From contig JAEWLC010000072.1 in the NCBI GenBank assembly GCA_023393475.1, positions 49,154 through 113,153 on the forward strand: DNA of 64,000 bases, written 5' to 3'. Made by a program: the position numbers and the translations under genes. The stretch comes from Pseudomonadota bacterium (lineage in GTDB: Bacteria; Pseudomonadota; Alphaproteobacteria; Rhizobiales; Devosiaceae). The stretch's first letter is position 1. Each line of letters opens with the position of its first letter. The notes beneath the pieces were generated by a model, which was given only the letters and a program-made list of their open reading frames with translations, did not search any database and was not told where the DNA came from. Shown in pieces: positions 27,192-34,946 of the stretch.

Positions 27192-28220
27192 TCAGCCCTC
27201 CATCACGCCGCGCCGACCGAGCAGGCCGCGCGGGCGGACCAGCAGGATCACGACAGCGGTCAGGTAGATGATGATCTGGTCGATGCCCGGGATGAGCGAC
27301 TTGATCTCGTTCATGGAAGCAAAGCTCTGGAGGATACCGAGCAGGAAGCCGGCGGCGACCGCGCCGGGCAGCGAGCCCATGCCGCCGACGACGACCACGA
27401 CGAAGCTCAGGACGAGGAAATCCATGCCCTGGTGGTAGTTGGGCGGGAGGAGCGGGGTGTACATCACGCCCGCGGTACCTGCGACGACGGCGGCGAGGCC
27501 GAACATGATGGTGAAGCGGCGGTCGATGTTGATGCCGAGCAGGCCGACTGTCTCGCGATCAGCCATGCCGGCTCGGACCACCATGCCGAAGGTGGTGAAG
27601 CGCAGGAAGGCGAACACCGCAGCGATGACGCCGGCCGAGAACAGGAAGTACACCAGCCGCCACATCGGGTAGGTCACTGCGCCCGGCGCGAGGCCGATGA
27701 AGGCGCCGACATCGGCAGCGCCACGCAACGCCGAGGGCATGGCTTGGCTGATGGGGTTGGGCCCGAAGATGGCTTTGACGATCTCCTGCAGCACGATCGC
27801 GAGGCCGAATGTCACAAGGATCTGCTCGGCATGCGGGCGTTTGTAGAAGTGCTTTATGAGGCCGCGTTCCATCACGATGCCGATGATCAGCATCACCGGG
27901 ATGGCGAGGAGGATCGAGAGCGGCACCGACCAGTCGATCAGCACTGCGCCCCAGTCGCCGAACCAGGTCTGGGCGAGAGGCGTACGGACCTCGAGCGCGG
28001 TGCCCCAGGCCGTGGTCTGGGTTGGATCGACCGTCACGGTTTCAAGCGTAATCAGGTAGCGGAAGGTAACGGCGCAGAAGGCGCCGAGCATGAACAGCGC
28101 GCCATGCGCGAAGTTGACGACCCCAAGCGTGCCGAAGACGAGGGTGAGGCCGAGCGCGATGAGCGCGTATGCGCCGCCCTTGTCGAGCCCGTTGAGAAGT
28201 TGCGCGAGGATGGCGTCCAT
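27192..28220 (-). CDS. livH: HAAT-type ABC permease LivH
   Basis: The 342-residue product starts MDAILAQLLNGLDKGGAYALIALGLTLVFGTLGVVNFAHG, the classic LivH opening, and has VTFGLAIVLQEIVKAIFG and a coupling region RAGMADRETVGLLGINIDRRF. An internal stretch at about 45-75 is an insertion compared with short LivH proteins and may form an extra periplasmic loop. It pairs with LivM to form the channel. A perfect hairpin in the 75 bases upstream separates it from the binding-protein gene. Confidence 0.92.
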   Translation of the reverse strand: MDAILAQLLNGLDKGGAYALIALGLTLVFGTLGVVNFAHGALFMLGAFCAVTFRYLITLETVTVDPTQTTAWGTALEVRTPLAQTWFGDWGAVLIDWSVPLSILLAIPVMLIIGIVMERGLIKHFYKRPHAEQILVTFGLAIVLQEIVKAIFGPNPISQAMPSALRGAADVGAFIGLAPGAVTYPMWRLVYFLFSAGVIAAVFAFLRFTTFGMVVRAGMADRETVGLLGINIDRRFTIMFGLAAVVAGTAGVMYTPLLPPNYHQGMDFLVLSFVVVVVGGMGSLPGAVAAGFLLGILQSFASMNEIKSLIPGIDQIIIYLTAVVILLVRPRGLLGRRGVMEG

Positions 28221-28254
28221 TTCCGCTGCCCTGAGAGTGAGCCAGAGACCTTCC

Positions 28255-28280
28255 GTCCCGGCTGAAGGGTCAGCCGGGAC
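28255..28280 (-). promoter_or_regulatory. Intercistronic hairpin between binding protein and livH
   Basis: An 11-bp perfect stem (28255-28265 with 28270-28280, GTCCCGGCTGA and its complement) encloses AGGG. No U-run follows on the minus strand, so it should act as an mRNA-stabilising or partial attenuation element that raises binding-protein output over the permease genes. Confidence 0.65.
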
Positions 28281-28295
28281 GGGCTCAAGCGCCGG

Positions 28296-29645
28296 TTAGC
28301 AGGCGACCGCTGTATCCGGGCCGAGCTCGCCGCCGAAGATGGCGGGGTCGTAGGTGACGCTTTCGCGCGAGGCCGTGGCCACCACTTCGAGCAGGTCGAA
28401 CGGGTTGGCGGGCGATTCCTTGCCCTTCACCACGAAGACGTCCTTGAAGCACTGGTGGTCGGAGCCACGGTAGAGCGTCGGGCCGTTGCCCAGGCCGTCG
28501 AACTCGAAGTCCTCGAGGGCCTTGATGACTTCCGGCGGGTAGAAGGTACCGGCGCGTTCCACCGCATCGGCGTAGAGCAGCGTCTGCACGTAGGATGTGT
28601 GCGCGGCCTGGCTCGGCGGCTGGCCGAACTTGGCGCCGAACGACTTGGTGAAGGCCTTGCTGGCATCGTCGGTCAGCTGCCAATCCCAGTTCGAGGTGCC
28701 GTAGATGCCCTTCATGGCATCGCCGGCGCCCTTGGCCATGAGGTCGGACACCAGCGGCACGACGATCTCGAACTGCTTGCCGTTGGCCTGCTTGTCCTTC
28801 ATGCCGAACTGCACGGCCTGGGTGAGCGAGTTCACCATGTCGAAGCCGTAGTGGTTGAGGATCAGCACGTCGGCGCCCGAGTTCAATACCGGCGTCAGGT
28901 ACTGGCTGAAGTCGCCCGCGCCCACCGGGGTGCGCACGGGGGCGAGGGTCTTCCAGCCCAGCGCCTCGGTGGCGTTCTTCATCGACTCTTCCTGGGTCCA
29001 GCCCCAGGTGTAGTCGGCGGTCAGGTGGTAGGCGACGCGATCCTTGCCGTAGGCCTCGCCGAGCACCGGGCCCAGCGCGATACCCGACTGGTAGGCGTTG
29101 AAGAAGTGGCGGAAGCCATACTTCTTCTTGTCCTTGCCGGTGGTGTCGTTGGAGTGGGTCAGGGCCGCCATGAAGATGACGCCCTTTTCCTGGCAGAGGC
29201 CCTGGACGGCGATCGCCACGGCCGAGGACGAACCGCCGGTGATCATCACGGCGCCATCGCGCTCGATCATGCGGCGGGCCGAGTCACGGGCGGCGTCGGC
29301 CTTGGTCTGGTCGTCACCGGTGACGCCCACGACCTTCTTGCCGAGGATGCCGTTGCCCTTCAGCGTCTTGGACGAGAAGAACGGGATCATCCCGCCATCG
29401 CCGCCGCCGTTGAGGTGCTCGACCGCCAGCTGGTAGGCGCGGTCTTCGTCGGCGCCTTCATCTGCATAGGCGCCGGTCAGCGGCATGTTGAAGCCGAGTG
29501 TCACTGTGTCGCCGGTCGGCGCGTTGCAGAATTCCTGCGCGTAGGCGCCCTTGGAAAAGATCAACGGGGAGACGCCGGTCGCGAGGATGCCGGCAAGCCC
29601 GCCTTTCAGCACGCCACGGCGGCTGAAGCCTTTCAGATTGGTCAT
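28296..29645 (-). CDS. HAAT-type ABC substrate-binding protein with Tat signal
   Basis: The 449-residue product begins MTNLKGFSRRGVLKGGLAG: a twin-arginine signal (SRRGVLKGG), then SKGAYAQEF at the cleavage site. The mature part is a type-I periplasmic binding protein, LGFNMPLTGAYADEGADED, VGVTGDDQTKADAARDSARRMI, VMITGGSSSAVAIA. Tat export means it folds in the cytoplasm first. This length and style resemble binding proteins of amide-, urea- or aromatic-type HAAT systems rather than classical LivK, but the ligand is not proved. A GGAGGACG site precedes the ATG complementary to 29643-29645. It is the first gene of the operon. Confidence 0.88.
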   Translation of the reverse strand: MTNLKGFSRRGVLKGGLAGILATGVSPLIFSKGAYAQEFCNAPTGDTVTLGFNMPLTGAYADEGADEDRAYQLAVEHLNGGGDGGMIPFFSSKTLKGNGILGKKVVGVTGDDQTKADAARDSARRMIERDGAVMITGGSSSAVAIAVQGLCQEKGVIFMAALTHSNDTTGKDKKKYGFRHFFNAYQSGIALGPVLGEAYGKDRVAYHLTADYTWGWTQEESMKNATEALGWKTLAPVRTPVGAGDFSQYLTPVLNSGADVLILNHYGFDMVNSLTQAVQFGMKDKQANGKQFEIVVPLVSDLMAKGAGDAMKGIYGTSNWDWQLTDDASKAFTKSFGAKFGQPPSQAAHTSYVQTLLYADAVERAGTFYPPEVIKALEDFEFDGLGNGPTLYRGSDHQCFKDVFVVKGKESPANPFDLLEVVATASRESVTYDPAIFGGELGPDTAVAC

Positions 29646-29747
29646 TTCGTCCTCCTCCAGCGCGGGGGACCGGTACATTGCCGAACACCTCACCGCGAGG
29701 AGATCACGATGCGATGGAGAGAAAATGACTGCAATAGAGCGATGATA

Positions 29748-29813
29748 TCGTTGAGTAATTCTGTAAATCGTTGATCTTCATCGTTGCTCATGCTGTAAAT
29801 TCGTTGACAACGG
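29748..29813. promoter_or_regulatory. Two imperfect ~33-bp tandem units, candidate operator
   Basis: The divergent gap between the binding-protein gene and the XRE-type regulator gene holds TCGTTG at 29748, 29768, 29781 and 29801 (spacings 20, 13, 20) and CTGTAAAT-TCGTTGA at 29761 and 29793. The AT-rich composition and two-fold layout suggest binding by the adjacent regulator. The second unit ends nine bases before the regulator's start codon, so binding there would block its own synthesis. Confidence 0.5.
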
Positions 29814-29822
29814 GAGGGTAGA

Positions 29823-31454
29823 TTGCGGTCACCGATCGGCTTGCGGATCAGCTCGAGACGGCGGGCGCTGGGCATTTCCCAAGCGGCGCTGGCGCGACAG
29901 GCCGGCATATCTGCGAGCTACCTGAACCTGATCGAGCGCAACCGGCGGCAGGTCGGCGGCGCCCTGCTGCTGCGCCTCGCGCACGAGCTGCAGCTGGATA
30001 TCGGCGAGCTTTCGGGCGACGCCGAGCACCGACTCATCGCCGAACTCGACGAGGCGCTTTCCGACCCGCTGCTGCAGTCGAGTGATTTTGCCGGGCTGGC
30101 GGCGCGCGATCTCGTGGCGCAACAGCCGGCCGCGGCGTTGGCCATTGCTCGGCTGCATCGGGCCTATCAGGGGGCGCAGGCCAATGCGGACGATCTTGCC
30201 AACCGGCTGCGCTCCGACCCCCTGCTGGCGGAACTGCTGCACCGGGTGCTGTCTGGCATCACGGCCGTCAGGTCGAGCGCCGAGATTCTCGAGGACACGG
30301 ACGACCTCGATGAGGCCGAGCAGCGCCGGTTCGTCTCATCGATTACCCGGGAGACGCGGGGGCTGACCGATGTGGCGCGCAGCCTGATCGGCCAGTTTGA
30401 CCAGGAGGCAAAGGCTCGGCGCTCGCTGTCACCGATGCGGGAGCTCGATGATCTCATCTTCGAGCGGGACAACTACTTTCCCGCGCTTGAGGCGGTCGCG
30501 GCGGACCTGCGGCGCGAGATCGATCGTGCCGGTCCGTTCGGCGAGGCGACGCTTGCGGATCTGCTCGAGCGACAGTTCGGCGTGCAGGTGATCCGCAGCG
30601 GCGCACGCGAACTCGACGCGCTCGGCTTCCCGGGGCAATACCACTTCAACGTCGAAACCCGGACCATGTGGTTTCAGACCAGCGCGATTGCGGCGACACG
30701 GCAATTTCAGCTGACCCGCCTCTATGCCGAGCTTGCGGCACCTGGCGCGATCGAGCGCGAGGTCGGCGCCCCCGAACTCGGATCGGAGGCGGCGCGGCGG
30801 CTTGGCTACCGCGCGCTGGGGTCCTACCTCGCCGGTGCGATCGTCTTCCCCTACGAGGCCTTCCTCGGCAATGCCGAGGCCACGCGCTACGACATCGAGG
30901 CGCTGCGCCAGATCTATACGGCGAGCTTCGAGCAGGTGGCGCATCGCCTCGTGACGTTGCGCAAGCCCGATGCGGCGGGCGTGCCGTTCGGGTTTCTGCG
31001 TTCCGATCCGGCCGGGAGGCTCACCAAGCATTTTCCGCTTCCCGGGTTGCCATTGCCCGGCGCGGGGCATGCGTGCCCTCTCTGGGCCATCTACGGCGCA
31101 TTCCGGACGCCCGAGACGATGGTGCGGCAGGTGGCGCAATTCGCGGATGGGTCGCGCTACCTGTTCATTGCGCGAGCCCAGGCCCGGCGCGTCGCCAGCT
31201 TTGCCGATCGCGGCGCAATCCACACCTCCGTCATGCTCGCGTGTGACGTGCTGCACGCCGATCGCACCGTCTATTCGGCCGGGCTCGACCTTGCCGATGC
31301 TGCCGCCGACGTACCGGTCGGACCGGCCTGCCGGCTCTGTCCGCGACGTGATTGCGCCGACCGGCAAGAGGAGGCGCTGATGCCTGGCGGGCGGCCCGCA
31401 GCGGTGCGGGCACCGTTGATTCCTCGCGGTTTCGATATTGGCGAAGCCGATTGA
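29823..31454 (+). CDS. XRE/ScfR-type regulator with embedded HisKA-like segment
   Basis: The product has 543 residues. Residues 5-60 are an XRE helix-turn-helix (RRRALGISQAALARQAGISASYLNLIERNRR). Residues 130-193 look like a histidine-kinase dimerisation domain, with His140 of HRVLSGITAVRSSAEIL aligning with the H-box. Residues 225-385 resemble the IrrE/ImmA-type middle of short-chain fatty acyl regulators (RamB, PrpC regulator family), without HExxH. The tail has the family's Cys cluster Cys503, Cys506, Cys511 (CRLCPRRDC). TTG 29823 is supported by GGGAGG. It probably controls acyl or acetate metabolism, or the divergent transporter. This is inferred from family. Confidence 0.8.
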   Translation: MRSPIGLRISSRRRALGISQAALARQAGISASYLNLIERNRRQVGGALLLRLAHELQLDIGELSGDAEHRLIAELDEALSDPLLQSSDFAGLAARDLVAQQPAAALAIARLHRAYQGAQANADDLANRLRSDPLLAELLHRVLSGITAVRSSAEILEDTDDLDEAEQRRFVSSITRETRGLTDVARSLIGQFDQEAKARRSLSPMRELDDLIFERDNYFPALEAVAADLRREIDRAGPFGEATLADLLERQFGVQVIRSGARELDALGFPGQYHFNVETRTMWFQTSAIAATRQFQLTRLYAELAAPGAIEREVGAPELGSEAARRLGYRALGSYLAGAIVFPYEAFLGNAEATRYDIEALRQIYTASFEQVAHRLVTLRKPDAAGVPFGFLRSDPAGRLTKHFPLPGLPLPGAGHACPLWAIYGAFRTPETMVRQVAQFADGSRYLFIARAQARRVASFADRGAIHTSVMLACDVLHADRTVYSAGLDLADAAADVPVGPACRLCPRRDCADRQEEALMPGGRPAAVRAPLIPRGFDIGEAD

Positions 31455-31508
31455 GTGTGCGTTACTGTTCAAGGGTTCCGATTGGGAGGTCGGGACGGGA
31501 GGGGGAAT

Positions 31509-31886
31509 TTGGCGGTCGATGTACTCATTGCCGAGGACGAGCCGAGCATTCTTGAATCGCTCGACTTCATCCTCAGGCGCGCTGGCTTATCGATAGAATC
31601 CGTTACAGACGGCGATGCGGCACTCGCCGCGATCCGGCGCGACCGGCCTCGGCTGGTGGTGCTCGACGTGATGTTGCCAAAGCGCTCGGGATTCGAGGTG
31701 CTGAAGCAGATCCGCGCCGACACGGTCACGCACGACCTGCCAGTGCTCATCCTCACCGCCAAGGGACAGGCGCAGGACCGGCAGATCGCCGAAGAGCTCG
31801 GCGCCTCGAGTTTCGTCACCAAGCCCTACGCGAACGCGGACGTGGTGGATGCGGTCCAGCGTCTCCTCGCCGCGACTGCGGGGTAG
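31509..31886 (+). CDS. Receiver-only response regulator
   Basis: The 125-residue product is a bare receiver domain: acidic pair Glu9 and Asp10 (IAEDEP), phosphoacceptor Asp53 (LVVLDVMLP), a Thr in LTAKG and Lys105 in TKPY. There is no output domain. I place the start at TTG 31509, because GGGAGGGGG lies just upstream and the receiver fold begins there; the longer frame from 31455 adds a glycine-rich, unlikely leader. Single-domain receivers act in phosphorelays or by binding targets. The kinase encoded two genes downstream is the obvious partner. Confidence 0.88.
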   Translation: MAVDVLIAEDEPSILESLDFILRRAGLSIESVTDGDAALAAIRRDRPRLVVLDVMLPKRSGFEVLKQIRADTVTHDLPVLILTAKGQAQDRQIAEELGASSFVTKPYANADVVDAVQRLLAATAG

Positions 31887-31893
31887 CGCGGCG

Positions 31894-32109
31894 ATGGAAC
31901 GCCGCAAGCTCGTGAGCGCTGCGCTGTTCCTGACGCTCATCGGCGCGCTGCTGTTCATGCCGCCGCTCGCGAGTGTGTTCCAGATCCAGCGGCGGGTGCT
32001 CGGCGTGCCTGCCGAGGTAATCTATCTCTTTGCCTGCTGGGTCTCGCTGGTGTTCGGCGCGTGGTGGCTGTCGCGGCGGTTGCCCCATGAGGGCGAGGAC
32101 GAGAGCTGA
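31894..32109 (+). CDS. Two-span small membrane protein
   Basis: The 71-residue product has two hydrophobic helices, LVSAALFLTLIGALLFMPPLA and IYLFACWVSLVFGAWWL, and a basic loop between them. Its stop overlaps the ATG of the symporter-kinase gene (TGATG), a strong sign of coupling. Small two-helix proteins of this sort often accompany sodium:solute symporters (as DUF485 proteins accompany ActP), so it may be an accessory subunit of the downstream sensor. ATG 31894 is 7 bases after the receiver gene's stop. Confidence 0.75.
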   Translation: MERRKLVSAALFLTLIGALLFMPPLASVFQIQRRVLGVPAEVIYLFACWVSLVFGAWWLSRRLPHEGEDES

Positions 32110-34805
32110 TGCTCAGCGCCGATCTCGTTACGGCGACAGGCATCGCCTATGTCGGGCTGCTGTTCCTCATCGCCTATGTTTCCGACCGACGGGCGCGGCG
32201 GACGCAATCGTCGTTCCTCCGCTCACCCTTCGTCTACACGCTCGCCATCTCGGTCTATTGCACCAGCTGGACCTTTTACGGCGCAGTAGGTTCGGCGGCC
32301 CGCAACGGGCTCGAATACCTCGCCATCTATCTGGGGCCGACGCTGGTGTTCATCGGCTGGTGGTTCGTGCTGCGCCGGCTGGTCCGGATCAGCCACAACC
32401 AGCGCATCACCTCGATTGCGGATCTCCTCTCCTCGCGCTTCGGCAAATCGAGCCGGCTCGCGGTGCTGGTCACCGTGATCGCGGTCATCGGCATCGCGCC
32501 CTATATCGCGCTGCAGCTGAAGGCGGTGACCTCGTCCATCCAGGCGATCGCCGTGGCGCGGGACGGGCAGGGCAGCCTCAGCGGCATCGACGAAGTCGGG
32601 CTCGCCTTCGGGGTGGCGGCCGGCATGGCGCTGTTCACGGTGCTGTTCGGCACCCGCAACGTGGATGCGAAGGAACAGCACCACGGCGTCGTCGCCGCCA
32701 TCGCCTTCGAGGCGGTGGTGAAGCTCGCCGCGCTGCTGGCGGTCGGGTTGTTCGTGGTGTTCGTGGGCGGTGGTTTCGACGCGATCTTCTCGCGGGCGGA
32801 GAGCGCCGGGCTCGATATTTACTCGACCGGCACGTTCGACGACCGCTGGATCGCGATGAACGTGCTGTCGATCGCCGCGATCATCTGCCTGCCGCGCCAG
32901 TTCCAGATCACAGTGGTCGAGAACTCCGACGAAAACCACCTCCGCACCGCCGCGTGGGCGTTCCCGGCCTACCTGCTGCTGATGAGTGTCTTCACGCTGC
33001 CCATCGCGCTCTACGGGCTCACATTCATGCCGGCCGGGGCCAATCCCGACATGTTTGTCCTGACGCTGCCGCTTGCGGCCGGACAGGATGGTCTGGCGCT
33101 GTTCGCGTTCATCGGCGGTTTCTCGTCCGCGACCTCGATGATCATCGTCGAGTCGATCGCCCTGTCGATCATGGTCTCCAACCACATCGTCATGCCGCTG
33201 GTGCTGAGGTTCACGCAGGGGCAGGGGGTTGGCGACGGGCGCGGCGTGAGCCAGCTCCTCCTCAACTCGCGCCGGTTCTCGATCGCGCTGATCCTCTCGC
33301 TCGGTTTCTTCTACTTCTACCTGACCCGCGGCAGCGACGCCCTGGCGCCGATCGGGCTGATCTCCTTCTGCGGCGTGGCGCAGTTCCTGCCGGCGATCAT
33401 CGCGGCGCTGTTCTGGAAGGACGCCTCGCTTAAGGCAGCGACGGCTTCGGTGGCGGTGGGGTTCGTCGTCTGGGCCTGGTCGAGCTTCATGCCGTCCTTC
33501 GAATCCGCCTCGCCGGTGGTGGCGCAACTCATGGCCGAGGGGCCATGGGGAATACACTGGCTTCGGCCCGAGGCGCTGTTCGGGCTCGAGGGCATCGACC
33601 CACTGGTCAACGCGGTGTTCTGGAGCCTGTTCCTCAACAGCGCGACGCTGGTGGTGGTGTCGCTGTTCACCAGCCAGTCGGCGCTCGAGCGGGTGCAGGC
33701 GGCGCTGTTCGTCGATCTGTTCCGGCGCCAGCCCGTGGGAGGCCCAGCACTGGTGCGTGGTTCGGCAGCGGCGACTGACCTCCGTTTCGTTGCGCAGCGG
33801 GTGCTCGGCATCGAGCGCGCCAGCGCGCTGTTCGACAGCGCCGGAGCAGAGGCGGGCACGGCAACAAGCGAACCAACCCCCCAGTTCATCGATCGGCTGG
33901 AGCGCGAACTCGCGGGTGCGATAGGTGCCGCTTCTGCGCACGTCATGCTGAGCACCGTGGTTTCGCGCGGCGGCGCGTCGCTGGAGGAAGTGCTCCAGAT
34001 GGCCAACGAGACGCAGCAAACCATCGAGTATTCGCAGGAGCTCGAGCGGACTTCGGCTGAACTGCGCGATACGGCGCGCAAGCTTGAGGAAGCCAACCGG
34101 CAGCTGCGCGAACTCGACAGCCAGAAGGACGAGTTCCTGTCGCAGGTGAGCCACGAGGTCCGCACGCCGATGACCTCGATCCGCTCGTTCTCCGAGATCC
34201 TGCTCGGCGAACCCCGCCTCGAGGAGGAGGAGCGGCAGAAGTTCGTCGCGACCATCCACAAGGAAAGCGTGCGGCTTACCAAGCTGCTGGACCAGATACT
34301 CGACCTCAGCGCGTTGGAAGAAGGTGCCCGCAGCTGGCGAAACGTGCCGACCGACGCGCAGGCTGTGCTGGATCGGGCCGTGGAAGTCTGCATGGCGCTG
34401 GCGCGGCAGCGGAACATGCGGCTCGTCGTCGGCCGGCAGGCACGCCGGGTGCGCGTCGATGCTGATGCCGACCGTCTGAGCCAGGTGCTGATCAACCTTG
34501 TCTCGAACGCCGTGAAGTACAACGACGCGGACGACCCGGTGGTCGAGATCAGCTCGCGCGTCTCGCGGGGCAACTACATCGTCGACGTGATCGACAACGG
34601 TTCGGGCATAGCCAGCGGCGAGACGACGCTGATCTTCGAGAAGTTCGCCCGTGGGTCGCAGGGCGAGACGACCGCGCCGGGAGCGGGCCTCGGGCTCGCG
34701 ATCTCGCGGCAGATCATCAGCCGCATGAACGGACGCCTCGAACTGGTGCCCAGCCGGACACGTGGCGCCTGCTTCCGCGTAACGCTGCCTCTGTCGGCGG
34801 AATAG
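32109..34805 (+). CDS. Sodium:solute symporter-histidine kinase fusion (CbrA/CrbS type)
   Basis: The 898-residue product joins an SSS symporter domain (residues 1-525, about 12-13 helices; GTRNVDAKEQHHGVVAAIAFE, LPRQFQITVVENSDENHLRTA) to a cytoplasmic kinase. A linker (550-640) and coiled coil (635-675) lead to the HisKA box with His682 (SHEVRTPMTSIRSFSEIL), then the ATPase domain with INLVSNAVKYN, DNGSGI and PGAGLGLAIS. No fused receiver or PAS domain was recognised. CbrA and CrbS proteins sense carbon and nitrogen or acetate status, possibly with transport. The neighbouring receiver-only protein and the acyl-type regulator fit that. The ligand is unknown. Confidence 0.93.
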   Translation: MLSADLVTATGIAYVGLLFLIAYVSDRRARRTQSSFLRSPFVYTLAISVYCTSWTFYGAVGSAARNGLEYLAIYLGPTLVFIGWWFVLRRLVRISHNQRITSIADLLSSRFGKSSRLAVLVTVIAVIGIAPYIALQLKAVTSSIQAIAVARDGQGSLSGIDEVGLAFGVAAGMALFTVLFGTRNVDAKEQHHGVVAAIAFEAVVKLAALLAVGLFVVFVGGGFDAIFSRAESAGLDIYSTGTFDDRWIAMNVLSIAAIICLPRQFQITVVENSDENHLRTAAWAFPAYLLLMSVFTLPIALYGLTFMPAGANPDMFVLTLPLAAGQDGLALFAFIGGFSSATSMIIVESIALSIMVSNHIVMPLVLRFTQGQGVGDGRGVSQLLLNSRRFSIALILSLGFFYFYLTRGSDALAPIGLISFCGVAQFLPAIIAALFWKDASLKAATASVAVGFVVWAWSSFMPSFESASPVVAQLMAEGPWGIHWLRPEALFGLEGIDPLVNAVFWSLFLNSATLVVVSLFTSQSALERVQAALFVDLFRRQPVGGPALVRGSAAATDLRFVAQRVLGIERASALFDSAGAEAGTATSEPTPQFIDRLERELAGAIGAASAHVMLSTVVSRGGASLEEVLQMANETQQTIEYSQELERTSAELRDTARKLEEANRQLRELDSQKDEFLSQVSHEVRTPMTSIRSFSEILLGEPRLEEEERQKFVATIHKESVRLTKLLDQILDLSALEEGARSWRNVPTDAQAVLDRAVEVCMALARQRNMRLVVGRQARRVRVDADADRLSQVLINLVSNAVKYNDADDPVVEISSRVSRGNYIVDVIDNGSGIASGETTLIFEKFARGSQGETTAPGAGLGLAISRQIISRMNGRLELVPSRTRGACFRVTLPLSAE

Positions 34806-34808
34806 GAG

Positions 34809-34884
34809 TGGTGGGCCCACCAGGACTCGAACCTGGAACCAGACCGTTATGAGCGGTCGGCTCTAACCATTGAGCTATGGGCCC
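34809..34884 (-). tRNA. tRNA-Ile (anticodon CAT)
   Basis: The minus strand reads a full cloverleaf with a 7-bp acceptor stem GGGCCCA/TGGGCCC and encoded CCA (34809-34811). The anticodon loop is CTCATAA, with CAT at the complement of 34849-34851. The D-arm TAGCTCAATGGTTAGAGC and loop resemble the ileX type rather than initiator or elongator Met, so this is the lysidine-modified isolate tRNA reading AUA. A sequence tool may call it tRNA-Met. Confidence 0.85.
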
Positions 34885-34946
34885 TTGCCCGGCGAACGGA
34901 CGGTGCCTCTTAGCAAGCGAAACGGTGGAAGCAAAGCCGGATCGGG

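Noticed and set aside
29804..29809. TTGACA as a -35 promoter box of the regulator gene
   Set aside because: A matching -10 would fall inside the coding region after the TTG start at 29823, so it is not the gene's own promoter unless the start is wrong.
32223..34820. 865-residue minus-strand open frame over the symporter-kinase gene
   Set aside because: It is a shadow of the plus-strand gene, dominated by Arg, His, Asp and Gln, without domains.
34809..34884. Call as tRNA-Met
   Set aside because: The anticodon is CAT, but the D-arm and acceptor follow the ileX-type isoleucine tRNA pattern.
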